From: Helicoverpa zea
Lineage: Eukaryota > Arthropoda > Insecta > Lepidoptera > Noctuidae
Reading direction: 5' to 3'
DNA: 64,000 bases
NCBI RefSeq assembly: GCF_022581195.2
Contig: NC_061473.1
Span: 9,610,001 to 9,674,000, forward strand
The notes beneath the pieces are model-generated. The model ran no database searches and was not told the origin of the DNA. It saw nothing but the letters and a program-made list of their open reading frames with translations. This document shows positions 45,019 to 58,384 of this stretch, one piece after another. Both the position numbers and the translations under genes were made by a program. Position 1 is the first letter of the stretch; each line of letters starts with the position of its first letter.

Positions 45019-45315
45019 TGCTGCCTTGTTTTACATAGCTGTTGTAAGCTGAAAGCTTTCAGTTCGAGCTGTGAAATCAGCGATTCTTACAGTATTGGCC
45101 TAGTTGAGTGTGGGATTTTTCCTAATAATAGGTTCCTAGGTAGCTAAATAAAGATCTGCGACTTTATATCTAAATTGAAAATACAAAGTTTCATTTTTCT
45201 ATTTTAAGAATTATACTGCATAATTGCGAAGATTATAAAGTTATCCGTGCTAATCGGGTGATCATATAAACTTATTCCGTTATTGGATGCTGGACTTTCA
45301 TTTTAAAACCTCAAA

Positions 45316-45904
45316 ATTCAGTGTTACTTATTGAATTAGTAATAAAACTTTTAATAAAAAATTTGATGCACAAAATGTTCAATTTTCATTTTTTTTATTT
45401 TTGATAGGTAATCAAAAATTGCTACATCTCTGAAGTCAGCCATTCAATGTCTGGTGCAAAATACATTTTTACTGTTTCGTAGACTTTAGAAGAAAACTTC
45501 AAACCAGCAAAGATATTCTACAAGAGCTGTACAATACAAACTCTTTTTAGTCACCGAATCCCGCTTCTAAAAATTCACCCGCTTATCTCATAGCCCAACA
45601 GTACCAACTCGGCTGAATCCAATCCGACTTGATCCCATTCACATATGTTCAGTTCCGTTACATCTGAAACTTCAGCTGATGGTGCACAACTGATTTATTT
45701 TGCCAACACTTTTATACTGGCGTGCAATGTTTTACAACAGTTGCAAAGTGTAGTTTTAAAAGTGCTGTTTTACAGTTGAAAATGTTGGAGTAAAAGAGTA
45801 TGGTAGTTTACACATTATTGGATGGATGTCTGGTTTATTTGTAACTTTTTCACCTGCAAATTACTTAACGGATTTTCATAAAAGTTGACAGTAAGCTTAT
45901 ATTA
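45316..45904. other. No gene seen
   Basis: AT-rich DNA right of copy B; nothing recognised. Confidence 0.45.
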
Positions 45905-46180
45905 TCTGGCTAGCCTTTTCCCAACTATGTTGGGGTCAGTTTCCAGTTTAACCCGTGTAACCTCTAGGTAAGAATGGTTTGTCTTACTGGCTTCTGACTA
46001 CCCAATTAAAAAAAAAACAAATACAAAAACTGGCCAAATGCGAGTCGGACTCGCGCACGATGGGTTCCGTACCATTATTTGCAAACCGGAAAAAAAAATC
46101 ACGTTTGTAGTATGGAAGCCCCCCAAAATATTTATTTTATTCTAGTTTTCAGTATTTGTTGTTATTGCGGCTACAGAAAT
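45905..46180 (-). repeat. L copy and 'gcgagtcggactcgc' repeat end
   Basis: 45905-46008 is a partial L copy ('cccaactatgttggggtcag' region). 46028-46180 begins 'actggccaaatgcgagtcgg' and 'gggttccgtaccatt', the end of a widespread moth repeat whose opposite end is seen at 55.03 kb. Confidence 0.6.
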
Positions 46181-49100
46181 ACACTACATACACATTAACT
46201 AGATAATTTTACTTCTCACACTGGAATGTCCCTACTATGAATGGAAAAAGCTCACTGAAAGCGATAACTGCACGCATAGTTGAGTTTATTTCTGCAGAAC
46301 TGATTCTGTAAGTACAGCAAAACGAGTGAGCAAGTATAAAACGCGAGATAATAGAGCGCATAAAAGAAACTATTCATTAAAAGAAACATGGATAACATTG
46401 GGTATGTATTGGAACTTACAGATACCTATTTAAATCTAGCTCCTAAACCATCATCATCGTCATCTGCTTGCCCTAAACCCAAGTAAAGAATAGACGTTGT
46501 AGGGCCGTCTTTTGAAAATTTTTGACGTTAAAAAAGTTCTGTTTTGCACCCAAGTTTGAATAAATGATTTTTGATTTTCCAATATCTTCTGTCTGTCGTC
46601 ATCTCATAGGTTGGTCATATTATTTTCGAGTCATTCAAATAGCCTAATGAAAGAGCATTGTCAACAATTATAAGGTTTTCTTTATTTCCACCAATTTTCG
46701 CAGCCCTTGTGACAAAGTTATTTAACTTGTCGCAAAGTTTATTTACTTAATAATGTAAATCTGATATGTTATTCATGGCAGCCACGTTGACACAAATCAA
46801 ATAATTTATTCCTTCAGTGAGAGAAAGGGTTTTATTTCTCCGCCTTTTGTTTCAAGAGCGGTTTCAGATTAAGCGTTTTATATGAGCGTTTAAGATCGTT
46901 TTTTGAAGAGCATATAAGTGTAAGAATTACTGTTCTAACATTTTCATCTCGTGCGTTAACACAACTTTAGCCAGTTTCTAAGCACCCTTAAAAATTAAAA
47001 GGTAAATTACCAGTACCTAAGGGAAACCAATTTTAAGCAATTCCTGTCAATTCTTCTGTACCCGACCATGTGTAGCCAATACATTTGCAGTCTTCACTAA
47101 TAAATAAACATAGAAAAGAAACAATGTTATGTTGCGGTACCCTTTGGACAGTTTCGTGATTTCCCGAATACGTGATTTGAATGCGACATGAGATAGTTTG
47201 GTTTAAGAGACGTGCTTCACTTTAATATTTTATTCTGCGGACGAATTGTGGGATGAAAATGCACGTTTTTGTATTTACCTACTAGCTTCCGTGGCTGATT
47301 TTACCCATGTCGCGTAGAAATTATGGATTATAGCCTTTCTTGATAAATAGACTGTAGTTAGTATAAAATAAATGAGCTTTTCTCGATAAATGGACTAACA
47401 AACACTGAAATTGTTTTTCAAACTGATTTAGTAGTTACAGTCCCTGAGATTTAACAAACTCTTCATCCTTATAATATTAGTACTCATAGATTCAAGCATA
47501 CCCAGATAGTTCTGAACATTGACTAGTAAGTATTGAATTATGTATCAACTTCAATAATACGGATCCAAATTCTCTATCTACATGCACACTCATCCATCTA
47601 TTTTCGAAGCAAACTATTATTGCCACAGACAGACACACAAGCAATCGATCACGTTGCATTGTAACACTCCGCACGTGCTAACTCTAGGTGACAAGTCGGG
47701 TGACCCCAACTGAGGACGGCCCCGAGTGAGGACGGTTCGATTGGGGACGCTACGTTTTGATGTGACACGTCCCTCGAGTGTTCGACAAATTGATCCCTTG
47801 ATAGAAACAGGACCGACAAACTGATATTTTTTTGAAAGTTTAGGAAAAATAGGGTTGAATCAAGTCTTGTAGGGAAACATTTTAAACATAAAATAAATTA
47901 CATAAATTAGTGCTTTCCGTGAAATGATACCTAACACATTTTTAAAAGAAATCATTAAAACTAACCACGTTGAAGTTAATTTTAATATTTATGTAGCTTA
48001 AGAAAACTAACAAAGTTACTAAGTATTAACTTTGAACTCAAGCGAGGCCAGAAGCATAGCCAATATGTGAAAAACTTTAAACTAACGATCTTATAACCAG
48101 ACTACCAAGGGAGTCTTTATTACGTGCATTAGACGGTCCATTAATTTTCAAATAAAATAACTTATGACAGAAACCTAGACTGGCGTTTTCAAACATTACA
48201 ATGTCTGAGTGAAAGTGGTAATTAACGTTAATTACTTCTCTTTATCACAAGACCTATGTCCTGCAGAAGGATAGTTAGAAGGCCAATGACTAGGTACCTA
48301 AAAAAGTAAAGTCTTCAAAAAAGACCATTAAAAACTTGTCTAGACCGATTACCCAGCTTAACCACTAACCACTGATCTTCAACCGTCCCATACCCAACTT
48401 CAACCAAATCGAAGCATGATCAAACTCCTCAAGATAAGATCTAAAGTCATTAGTCCATGTCGTGTCCTCTAATCAGTGTTTATCATGTCCCTCTAGCTCC
48501 CTGGGGATGTGTCACGTAAAGGGTAGTAGACACGGGTCGACTCCCTCGGAGCCAATAAACGGGATTTACATGTGGTTCTGGGTCTAAGTTTGAACAGTGT
48601 CTTAATGGAATATGCTATGTGGTTTAAGAGGGTATGGCGTTTTGGAGCTGACCTTAACAAGGGCAGGTTTGGTGTGATAAGGGAGTATAATCGTAATCTA
48701 ATATGATTATTTATACACAAATTCTAGCCATCTCAACAGAAGAACAGAGATACAATAGACAGATTGACGTCAGACGGAGAAGTACCTATATGGAAAAAGA
48801 AGACATTTGTCAAACACAAATAAAATTAGGATTCTCTTATGTAAGGAAGATGGCGATTGCTTCAATGTTTTTATTACAGTAATTTCTTCAAAAGCTTATT
48901 AAGTTTTCCCCACAAAAGAATTATATTAATGCCCTAATCTGAATCCATTATTCGGCCATTCATCAGTGATTTTAATTAAAAAGTTTGTACTTTCGAAGAG
49001 TTTCGTTTAGATCTTAGAAAGTATCAAACTCGCTAACGGTGAGATAATGGACAAAATGGGTAAGCTGAAATTAGTTAATTAAGTATCATTCTGCGAACCG

Positions 49101-51032
49101 AATGAAATTGTGGTTAAATTTAGAATTTTTTGGGGTTCCTTTTCTAAAAATAGAACATCGTAAAGTACTTAGTAGTAAACGCTTCTGTTTTGAAAAAAAA
49201 ATCTATGGACCCGTGCACCTAGCCATTGACGTTTCGTAAAAGCTTGTTTCGATATGAAATAAAAACCTTAGGGTTTGACTTTGGAAACCAGCTAACTTGA
49301 ACTAACTGATCTTTATGTCCGTTCGTTTGCTCATCAGTGATCAGGTAGTGATCTAGATAGGTTAACATGCATTTGAGCCGCAGTTAACCAAGTTTTAACC
49401 CAACATATAAAGAAAGATGTATATTATCCGGGTACGCGAAACAGTTCCACCCAAAACGCCGATAAATCGAGCATTAGACTATTTTTTTTTTTTACTTAAA
49501 CTATTCAACTATTTTAGTTTTATTAAGAAGTAGGTAAGTCTCTCAAGCGAAGCCTCTGAAAACTCCTAGTTTCGAAGGATCGAAGACTTTGTCCCGAATC
49601 TCAGGGATTAGTGATTTATCTTCGACGTCTCTATAGGCTTTAAAGACCTTAAGAAAGATACATTAATATATAGCTATCTATCTTTGTGTAACGACAGGTA
49701 GAGCCTAAACGAGGCTTAGACAATTTATTGGCGAAGGAATTCACAATCAAAGGCTTTAGTTGTCACTTTACAAGATATTTGTTTTAAGATTTGATGGCGG
49801 TGAGGGGAAGGTATCGTAAGGTTCCATGTCTTGGTGATAATTTGTTTATTTGTAAATGGTTCATCTGTCATGTCGGCTTTTCAGAAATATCGTGAAAGGG
49901 TACTTTAACTATGTATTTTTGGACATAGACACATTTAAACTTAAAATATTCATGTTATGGCAATGAAACAAATTAGTATGACAGATACAACAGAGGATAG
50001 AGGAAGATGTAATACGACAGCATCCATATAAATTCTGGTATCTAGATAAAGTCTACCTCTATATTCATCTGTTTTCCCGCGTCCCGTGGGAACTTCTGCA
50101 CGAACCCGAGTAAACAGTAGCCTCTCTCGATGAATGGGCTACCTAACACTGAAAGAAAATAGGACTAGTTGTTCCTGATATACGCGTGTTCAAGCAAACG
50201 AACAAACTCTTCAGCTCTATAATATAAGTATAGATTCATCGCCCATAACCCCAAAGAAGCTGAAAAGAGTAAATCAAGAAAGAACTCTGTAAAAATACAG
50301 CTCACGTTAATATTAAAATAAATTGAATTTATAGATTAACAGCTTTTCTCAAGGATCCGTCTGAGGATTATCCATAGAGACTTCTAGATCGGCAACTTTG
50401 TATTTCTTCAGTGTTTATTTTTCAGTAGCTTTTTAACGCGGTTCCATTCCAGTCCCTGAGGGCAATATAGATTTTTTAGAGAAGAAATTTTGTTTATTTT
50501 GTCTTTAATCAGCACATTTTGTAGCTAAGTAGGTAATAAGTTGATTGGTTTTTGCGAAAAAAATATGCGTTGGCGTGTTTGTGGGTGTGTTTAATACATT
50601 GCAGATTTAACTTTAAAATTGAGCTTTAAAAAGCTGTAAGAAAACGGATTTGTGATAGGTAACATCTATACCTGCTAGTAAGATAGCCCATTTATTGAGC
50701 AGCCTATACTGAAGGCTGCATTCTACCCGGGTGCGCGGAGTTGTTCCCACAGGTAGCGGGTGAAACCTCTTGTAGACGCTAGTTTTAGATGCATGACTTT
50801 TCATCTCATATCCTTATCAAAACGTATAAAATGTTCACTACACTTTCTACCAATGAAATAACTATCATTATCTATAATTTGTCACTAACTAAAACTCACA
50901 TTAAATATGAAAACTTACTGTAAAACTTATTTCTTGCACCATTTTCACGTCAGCTATAACTTTTTGTTCAGTAAAATATTATTCAAGTAGTGACTCGTTT
51001 TTACTAGAGTTGGCAATTGTTTTTATATTCTA
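46181..51032. other. 4.85 kb without a supported gene
   Basis: Mostly AT-rich. Two islands have higher GC: about 47660-47790 (internally repeated 'gaggacggccccgagtgagg' theme) and about 48485-48670. Neither shows splice sites and a coding frame together. 50060-50240 and 50690-50790 are decayed 'gggaacttctgcacg' / 'gtagcgggtgaaacc' repeats. Confidence 0.45.
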
Positions 51033-51340
51033 GGGTCCGTTCAGATAGACCGGCTCGGAGAGGAGAGCAAATTCTTAACACGTTGAAAATCGAGTATTTA
51101 GTATTTGTAGTAAGGTTAGTTTTGCATGTGCACTGCTTTTGTCATTAAGAATGCTCGAAGGCGCTTGGTGTGAAATAATAAGTTGAGCCGACCACCTCCG
51201 ACCGCGTTCTTTTTCTCGGTCTTGCAGACGTTTCGCGTCGATTGCATCTCACGCAGCCGATCGAAGCCGATTCCGGTCTGTGTGAAAAGAAAAAATGCGC
51301 GTCGATGCTCTCCGAGCCGGTCAGTGTGAACAGACCCCTA
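51031..51340. mobile_element. MITE with about 30-bp inverted ends flanked by TA
   Basis: Left end 'gggtccgttcagatagaccg' and right-end complement 'ggggtctgttcacactgacc', each followed by 'ggctcggagag'. TA lies on both sides (51031-51032 and 51339-51340). 306 bp, non-coding. Likely Harbinger- or mariner-like by its TA flank. Confidence 0.8.
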
Positions 51341-51651
51341 GTCTAGTATTATAAAGAGTGTTTTTATATTCAAGTCCACTGGAAGTGGTTATAAAGGGTG
51401 CTTTTTAGAACTGCACTTGAATAATACTTTTTTTTTTCATCGTCAGCCATTCAAAACTCAACCGTCATAAAATTGAAAAGTGTTTTATGAATCCCCGTTT
51501 TAAGAAGTTTTATAAAAAGTGACTTAATTTATTTCCACAATGTGATTTCAGTACTATCTTATACCGTATGATTTACTGATTTAAATCTAGATAAAATTAG
51601 ATTACAAATAAGATTTAATTTTACGATAGTTAAAGATTTTTTTATATCAAT
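51341..51651. other. No gene seen
   Basis: AT-rich, nothing recognised. Confidence 0.45.
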
Positions 51652-52061
51652 CTTACTGCAAACTTTTAATCCACCGATAGTTGGTTTAGGCTCATAAATC
51701 AGTATGAAAATGAATGTTAGTATGCATATTTAGTCGGCATCAGACCTACTCAAAACATAATTGTCACAGTATTTGAACATCTTTGTCAGTCGTTACGGGT
51801 AGTCCGAAGCCAGTAAGTCCGACAACCAGTCCTACCTAGGTGTATTACGTTGCCCGAGTTACTGGGTTGAGGAGGTCAGATAGGCAGTCGCTCGTTGTAA
51901 AACACTGGTACTCAGCTGCATCCAGTAAAACTGGAAGCCGACCCCAACATAGTTGAGCTAAGGCTAGGGAGGTGATGAGACCTACTCCGAACTTTGATTG
52001 GATTCAAGATATTGTTAATAAAAATTGGTCAACTGTCGGCCAACTGTTTAGTTTGCAGTGT
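51652..52061. mobile_element. Foldback element F interrupted by an L copy with target duplication
   Basis: F left arm 51656-51751 and right arm 51978-52061 ('gatgagacctactccgaact' onward, ending 'ggccaactgtttagtttgca'). Inserted L copy 51752-51977 (+), flanked by the 10-bp repeat 'agacctactc' at 51742-51751 and 51978-51987. This shows that L moves by target-site duplication. Confidence 0.8.
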
Positions 52062-52312
52062 GTTGGTACAAAGTGACCTTTTAATCGGTGCAAGGGTTAG
52101 TGGTCCCATTGGTTCAATTATCGGATTAACCTCTGGTTCAATAATTAAGCTGTAAACGGTTCGTTTAAAGCCCATTGTGATTAATTAATTATCTTAATTA
52201 ATAAGTTGTACTGTTGGTTAATCTTCTATGCTTAGTTTAAAATACTTACCGTCAGTTGCACAAAGTTCCATTAAAGTTACAGCTTGTTTAAATCTATTGC
52301 TGACCCTTTTTA
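52062..52312. other. No gene seen
   Basis: AT-rich; several TTAATTAA-like words near 52170-52205. Confidence 0.4.
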
Positions 52313-55080
52313 TTAACCGACTTCCCAAAAAGGAGGAGGGTTTCAATTCGTCGGGATCTTTTTAGGGTTCCGTACCTCGAAAGGAAAAAACGGAACCCTT
52401 ATAGGATCACTTTGTTGTCCGTCTGTCTGTCTGTCTGTCTGTCTGTCAAGACCCTTTATCTTAAGAACGCGTGAACGTATCAAGCTGAAATTCACATGAA
52501 ATACTCGGGTCTATTGTCCCTTTAAGCTGTGAAAATATCAAACTTCTAAGCCAAGCCAATCAAAAGATACAACCGATTATGTCGATATTTTCAACAAATT
52601 TTCGACACTCGCAAAGGAATCAAAACCTACAGGGTACTTCCCGTTAACTCAGAATCTTGAAATTTGGCATGAAGCATTGTCATATAATGCAAATATAGGA
52701 AAAATTGCGAAAATCACAGTTTTTTTGTTATATAATATAATAAAAATATTTTAATAAAATGAAACTTACTACCTTATTTCTCACGAACGAACAAAGGTAC
52801 CAAATTGAAATTTATACCAAATACCTAGGTCTATTGTCCCTTTAAGCAATGAAAAAATCAAACTTCTAAGTTAACGCGATCAAAAGATACAGCAGTTTTA
52901 CCGACACCTTAGACGAATTTCCGTCACACGCTAGGGAATCAAAACCTACAAGGTACTTCCCGTGAACTCAGAATCTTGAAATTCGGCACGAAGCAACGTT
53001 ACATAGTACAGATAAAGGAAAAATTACGAAAATGATAAATTTGAAGTTACATAAAATATTAAAATAATATTATTTTTGCTTACATGACATAAAATATTTT
53101 TTTAATAATTATAAACTTACTACTTACCCTTTTTCACATGAACGCGTAGAGATATTAAAGTTTTGATAAAAAGTGAAATTCATATCAAACACTTCTTAAA
53201 TATAATGGCCTCTAAACTGTGAAAAATTTTAAATCATTCAAAGGCCATTGGGCACCTTAGTATGGAAACCATACCCACGGCGGATACGAACGAAATATAG
53301 CCCAGTATAATGATAAAGTCTCTGATTTACTATGGCATTAGTCGCATCAATGTGAACCATGGGAATCTAGAGAAAATCAGGTGTAAACATCAAATATTTT
53401 CCTCATTTCAATGGGGAATTTAAACGACCACGTTTGACGGATTTGAGAAATCATTTCTTTGTAGTGAAAGAGTATACTCGCCGTTTATTTCCATTGTCAT
53501 TAGGTCAGGATCTGATGATGGAAATCCTGAGAAATCGAGGGCAACTATCAGAAATTGTAGGCATGCATAGGATTTAAACTTGATTCTCAGATGTATGTCT
53601 GGTGATACTATCAAACAGTGAAGGTTTAGAGCTTACCTGATGATGGAGACGTGAGAAAGTCGAGAGAACTCCTTAACGGTATGTTTTTAGTTACGTCGTG
53701 TTTATATTATTCGTATTGACGAGAACTTTTCACAAAAGTTAAAAATAAAAACTTTTTACAAAAAAAAAAAACTACTTCTAAAAACAACAAGAAAACTGTT
53801 TATATGCATCGGTCTAGATCTCGGTGGTTAAATAAATATAGATGCATCCTCTAGACACCGACTTCTAGACCGATGCACCTAACATCTTTTTGTTTTCTTG
53901 TTGCTTTTTTATATGTTTGAAGTTGGATTTGTTTGTAAAATGCTACAAAATAAAGCCGACTTTATAAAACAAAGAAAAGGACAGAATACTTTTGTCAAGG
54001 CTCTAGAAACGTAAAGCCAGCAGCCCCGAATCCTACTCTCTAGAGGTCGTTGTTACAATTCGACAGCTACAAGTCGTCAGGCGGTTTCGAAAAAAACCTG
54101 AAACTGGGGCTCGTTAGGTGATTGATTAATCCGTCAAAAATAAAAGATCCCATTCCTGCAATGGCTGCTTTAACCCAAGTTAGTAGTGAATTCTCGTCAC
54201 CTAAAATAAAATAAGCTCCAACACAAGGTTACGTTATAAATTGTAAAGGAGTTCCCATAACTATATCTGATCTTTGCTATCGATCCCACAATGGCAGTCA
54301 AACCTATCTATGTGGAAAGTCTTCGCCAATACGAATAAAATAAACCCAAACACGTGGTAGTTGCAACATACCGTTCAGGAGTTCCCGCGACTCTCTGTAG
54401 TCTCCATAATCAAATCAGCTCCAAACCTTCACTGTTTACCAGTACCCTCAAAAATACACTCACATGTCTGGTTATGACTCGATGCGTGCCTACAATATTC
54501 AAGAGTTGCCTTCGATTTCTCAGGGTTTCCAGATCCTCATCAGATCCTGGTCATCCGAATTGGCATCTTCTTTCTTTATGAAAATTCTTTAACAATAAAA
54601 ACTAGCATTGCAACCTGTACAATCCTCTGAAACTGCTTGTCTTTTATATTTTTCAAACGATCCTGGACATTCGTCTCCATGGAATTTTAATAAAATATTA
54701 TATTCAAAGAAACGTCATACCATTCTCCACGATTTAAAACTACTTTGATTCATGTCCGCCACTTTTTACAAAGCGGGTCAGATATGCCCAATGACCTTTA
54801 AGACATAATTAGTTATTTTCAATCAAATTTCTGAATGATGACTATAAAATGTTGTATATAAATAACTTTAATAAAATAACTTTTACAAGGTACTGGCCTA
54901 CTATTTTAGTTATATTATAAAATAAAAAATATTAACTATTTTGACTCTCACGAAATTACCATAACTAAGATTGTTCTAAACTTAACGGTTGGCGCGAAAC
55001 TCACTTTTTATCTATACAGGATTTGTACGGAACCCTCGCTGCGCGAGTCCGACTCGCACTTGGCCGGTTTTTTTATGTAA
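52313..55080. repeat. 2.7-kb composite moth repeat
   Basis: Starts 'ttaaccgacttcccaaaaag' and 'agggttccgtacctcgaaag', then a TCTG tandem (52413-52446). An internal block is tandemly duplicated about 320 bp apart ('gtctattgtccctttaag' at 52509 and 52829; 'gaactcagaatcttgaaatt' at each). Diverged 123-bp-type units lie at about 53.62 and 54.34 kb, and an 'accgacttctagaccgatg' block like the one in the 24.3-25.9 kb insert lies near 53.86 kb. The end is 'gtccgactcgcacttggccg' at about 55.06 kb. No coding potential. Probably nested non-autonomous elements. Confidence 0.6.
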
Positions 55081-56116
55081 GTATGTCTAAAAACACTATG
55101 CAATGGTGAAGGTTTGGAACTGACCTGATGATGAAGACCAGAGAAGGTCGAGGGAACTTGAACAATGAATGTGTAAACTACCTCGTGTTTGGGCTTATTT
55201 TGTTCGTATTGAGGTGTATATATAAGTATGCACTACAATTCTTACAAAAATAGGTATTATGCATGCGAAAATAAGTCTTTCTTCCTGTATTGTTTTGACG
55301 GACTAAAAAGAAACTAGAATCTATAAAACAAATTCAACTGAAAGGTAAGTATACTGACTTTAGCGAACATGGACGCATGGCAACCAGGTGTGTGTTTAGG
55401 GCAGTATGAAGCTGAATTTCTTATACTCAATGCTTCTAGCGTTCATTTGATGATAAAACACTTCAAAGAAAATCATTCACGGACTAATTGCTTTTCGCTT
55501 ACTAATTAACGAATCATCAACAATTGATTAACCAAAACAATACTCATCCTAACTATAGTTATCTAAGCAAACCGAAAACCCCCAAAACCCACCTTCCCAG
55601 AAATTAATTAGTAGTCAAACATAAAAGGGAAGCCGACGGAATTAACAAATACGAATTATTTAGCAAATTTACTGAGCCAAGTAAATAACTGAACTGAATT
55701 ATACTGATAACAGCTGCTTGTAATCCCACGCTTCTGTTCCAAGATTATTAAACCAACTGGATCCGCCGATCCTGCCGAGCCAAAATGTGGCGAGGCAAGA
55801 AATAGCAGTAACTCACTCGTGCATTTTTAGAGGGCCGTTGCCATAGGGAAAAACGGGACCCTATCTATTACTAAGACTTTGCTATCCGTCTATCAGCCAA
55901 AAGCTATATCACAAGTACCTACGTGATAGCTTGACAGTTGAGTTGAAATGTATGAATTCTGCCGCTATACCAGCAAAAACTGGGCTCCCATGGGTACAAA
56001 AAACGTGATTTTATATAGATAATCTTACGGAACCCTTCGTGCACGAGTTCGACTAGCACTTGGCTAGTTATAACTACAACGTTACACACGCATGACAAAA
56101 TTGACAACACACAAGC
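55081..56116. other. No gene seen; repeat pieces
   Basis: 55100-55210 is one reverse 123-bp-type unit ('ctgacctgatgatgaagacc'). 56025-56075 is another 'ttcgactagcacttggc' end. The rest is AT-rich. Confidence 0.5.
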
Positions 56117-56383
56117 TTAAATCAGCGGCTCCCACATACGGCAACTTTGCCAGTGGTACAGAAGTGTCGTTTCCAGTTGGTTCCATGATCTAATGTTGGG
56201 AAGCACAGAAGATATGAAGCCTCTATTGTTTTTAAAGGCTGTGGTGCGTAAGATAAAATTTGTGGACTCATGTGAGGGTAGGAAATGTTTTGATAGACTA
56301 GCGTTTACTCCAGGCCTTGTTTGTTTTCGTGTTATAGAGCCTGAGGAACCACTGACCACTGAACTTTTGATTGCTGGATCCAG
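56117..56383 (-). other. Possible LINE ORF2 C-terminal relic
   Basis: On the - strand a frame reads 'STNFILRTTAFKNNRGFISS' and 'IRSWNQLE', loosely like the C-terminal 'R..FF..R..R.WN.LP' end of insect LINEs. The + strand is also open (56193-56441), so coding direction is not certain. Confidence 0.25.
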
Positions 56384-56565
56384 GGTGTCATTTGAATATC
56401 TTTGGCAGTCGTTTCGTGTATTCAGAAGCAAGAAAATCTGACAACCAGTTCCACCAAGGGGTTGCCCAGACAATTGGGCTGAGGAGGTCAGACAGGCAGT
56501 AGCTCCATGTAGAACACTAGTGCTCAGCTGCATCCAGTTAGACTGGAAGCTATTTTCTCATATTA
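56384..56565 (+). repeat. L copy
   Basis: 'atctttggcagtcgtttcg' through 'ctgcatccagttagactgga', diverged, with no clear GAT tail. Confidence 0.55.
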
Positions 56566-58029
56566 TCAGCACTTAAAAGGTCCACCTGCGTTCCCTGCTC
56601 TTAAAATTTATTGTAAATCGAAGTTGGAAATAAATAAAATCTGGAAATAAAATATTTAATCCGTTGAAAGCATAGGATTTACAACGCCATGTATCGAACG
56701 TATTTCATACGAACAGAAAAAAATATTTGTATGGCTTACGGCTTGTTCTTATTTCTATGTAAGTATGGGATAAGCGTTTGTGATAGAACCCATGTCGTAA
56801 GACATTCCTTGTAAGAGAAAACAACGGCTTTATCAGGGTTTTTCTATGACTTGGTGTGGTTTTAATCTTTCAATAGGTAGATATAAATAATAAAAATAAA
56901 AGTACATTACATACCACAATTTTCATATATAACTTCCAAAAAATAAGTTTCTCAATTCGATAGCATATTTTTTTACAAGGTTAAACTTACGTACTATCGC
57001 TCTATATCGGGTGTGTCGAACTTAATCACATTAAATCCTAACAAAGGTATACTCTATGTTATTCTATGGCGAATTGAAAAAAATAACTCAATCCATTCAG
57101 TGGTTTAGCCACAGGAGTCATTTACAACATCATGTGTGAAGCAGAGATAAAGTTAGGAGTATCGAATGTTTTGACCAATTGAAAGCTGTCAGTTTTCAAG
57201 GGAGAATTTCCGTTGTTTGTAATTACCGAATCTTGCATACTCTTAATTTTTTTATTTTTACGCATTTTTTTTTTCTTTGTGCTAATCGACATAATATATT
57301 AACCAGTATATTTAATTTAATGTGATTAGGTACGACACACTCTGTTTATACCATTTTGGCTATTATGTAAGTGCTTGTCTAGTTCCCTTGCAAAACAAAA
57401 TACTCGTATTTTAATTTAGCTCTGTAACTTGATGCATCTTAGACAGCAAACAAGAAAGTTCCCTTTGAAATGAATACTGCTTCAGAGAAGGAAGGTACTT
57501 TCAGCGATTCGTCTTATCCAATTTACTGAAGGAATGCTGAAATGAAGTATTCCTGAAACTCGTTACAGTGAAACAGAACTCGCTTGTTACTCAGAATAAA
57601 AAATACGAATAGCTTTGTCTAAGAACTTGCTTTTTAAAGCGATTTGATCAAAGGTAATTTAAATAAGGACCATAATAAGTTTTGAGATTGAAAAACTATA
57701 CATTTTATTTATTTAGTTCTTTATGAAAAAAGAGCAGCATGAAAGAATAAGTGTTTCGCTGACCCTAAATAAAATTGAAATACGGGTAGGATGATGAATG
57801 ATTATGGCGAATTAGGTAAATTAATATCATAATATTTTGTTACCAGTAAAAATCACGTACAAACTTATATGACTACTTATACAACGTTATAACTTTACGA
57901 GTACGAGTACGAGTCTCGACTTCATTCGGAACAGACGCGTTATAGCTTATGCGAAAAAATAGCGAAATCAGTGCCCTTCAAAATCAACACGTAGTGTAAT
58001 TGCATTAAAGTCGAAACTCTCCAAACTTG
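56566..58029. other. 1.5 kb without a supported feature
   Basis: AT-rich sequence upstream of the full-length LINE. Nothing recognised. Confidence 0.45.
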
Positions 58030-58384
58030 TGACCAGTCATTACGTTGTTACGCCACTGTGAACTGTAGCGCTCAAACAAAAGAGTGCCTGCTGCGGCGCC
58101 TGCGCACCCCGCACCCACCGGGCCTCACCTCTGCGCAACAAAGACTTCCATGTTTTGTCTCGCTCGCACAGAGACTCCCCGTTTCGAGCGTAACATACTT
58201 CACCCCCGCGAAAAAAGGGCAGTGAATATTTTTTAACTCTCTCGCACAGTGACCCTGCGTTTCTGTACAACAGTAAGTTACGAATAATAACAGAACACCT
58301 CCTTAGTTACTCACAAATAGTGTGTGCCTTTTATTTAATCGTTAAAGTTAATTGCGATTGAATACGTATTATATCAACAATACA

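Larger units (their letters stand above)
38541..45315 (+). repeat. Segmental duplication, copy B
   Basis: Direct-orientation partner of copy A (23071-29230). It begins inside repeat L ('ccaacatagttgggaaaacg') immediately after a LINE poly(A) tail, and ends at 'aaaacctcaaa', beyond which A and B share nothing. It lacks A's RTE-like insert and 1.6-kb insert, but carries a MITE (about 38617-39039) and an R1-clade LINE (42987-45004). The S repeat at 41770-41850 is shared with A. Confidence 0.95.

Noticed and set aside
48493..48720. 75-codon minus-strand ORF
   Set aside because: No splice sites, no motif; only a GC-richer island.
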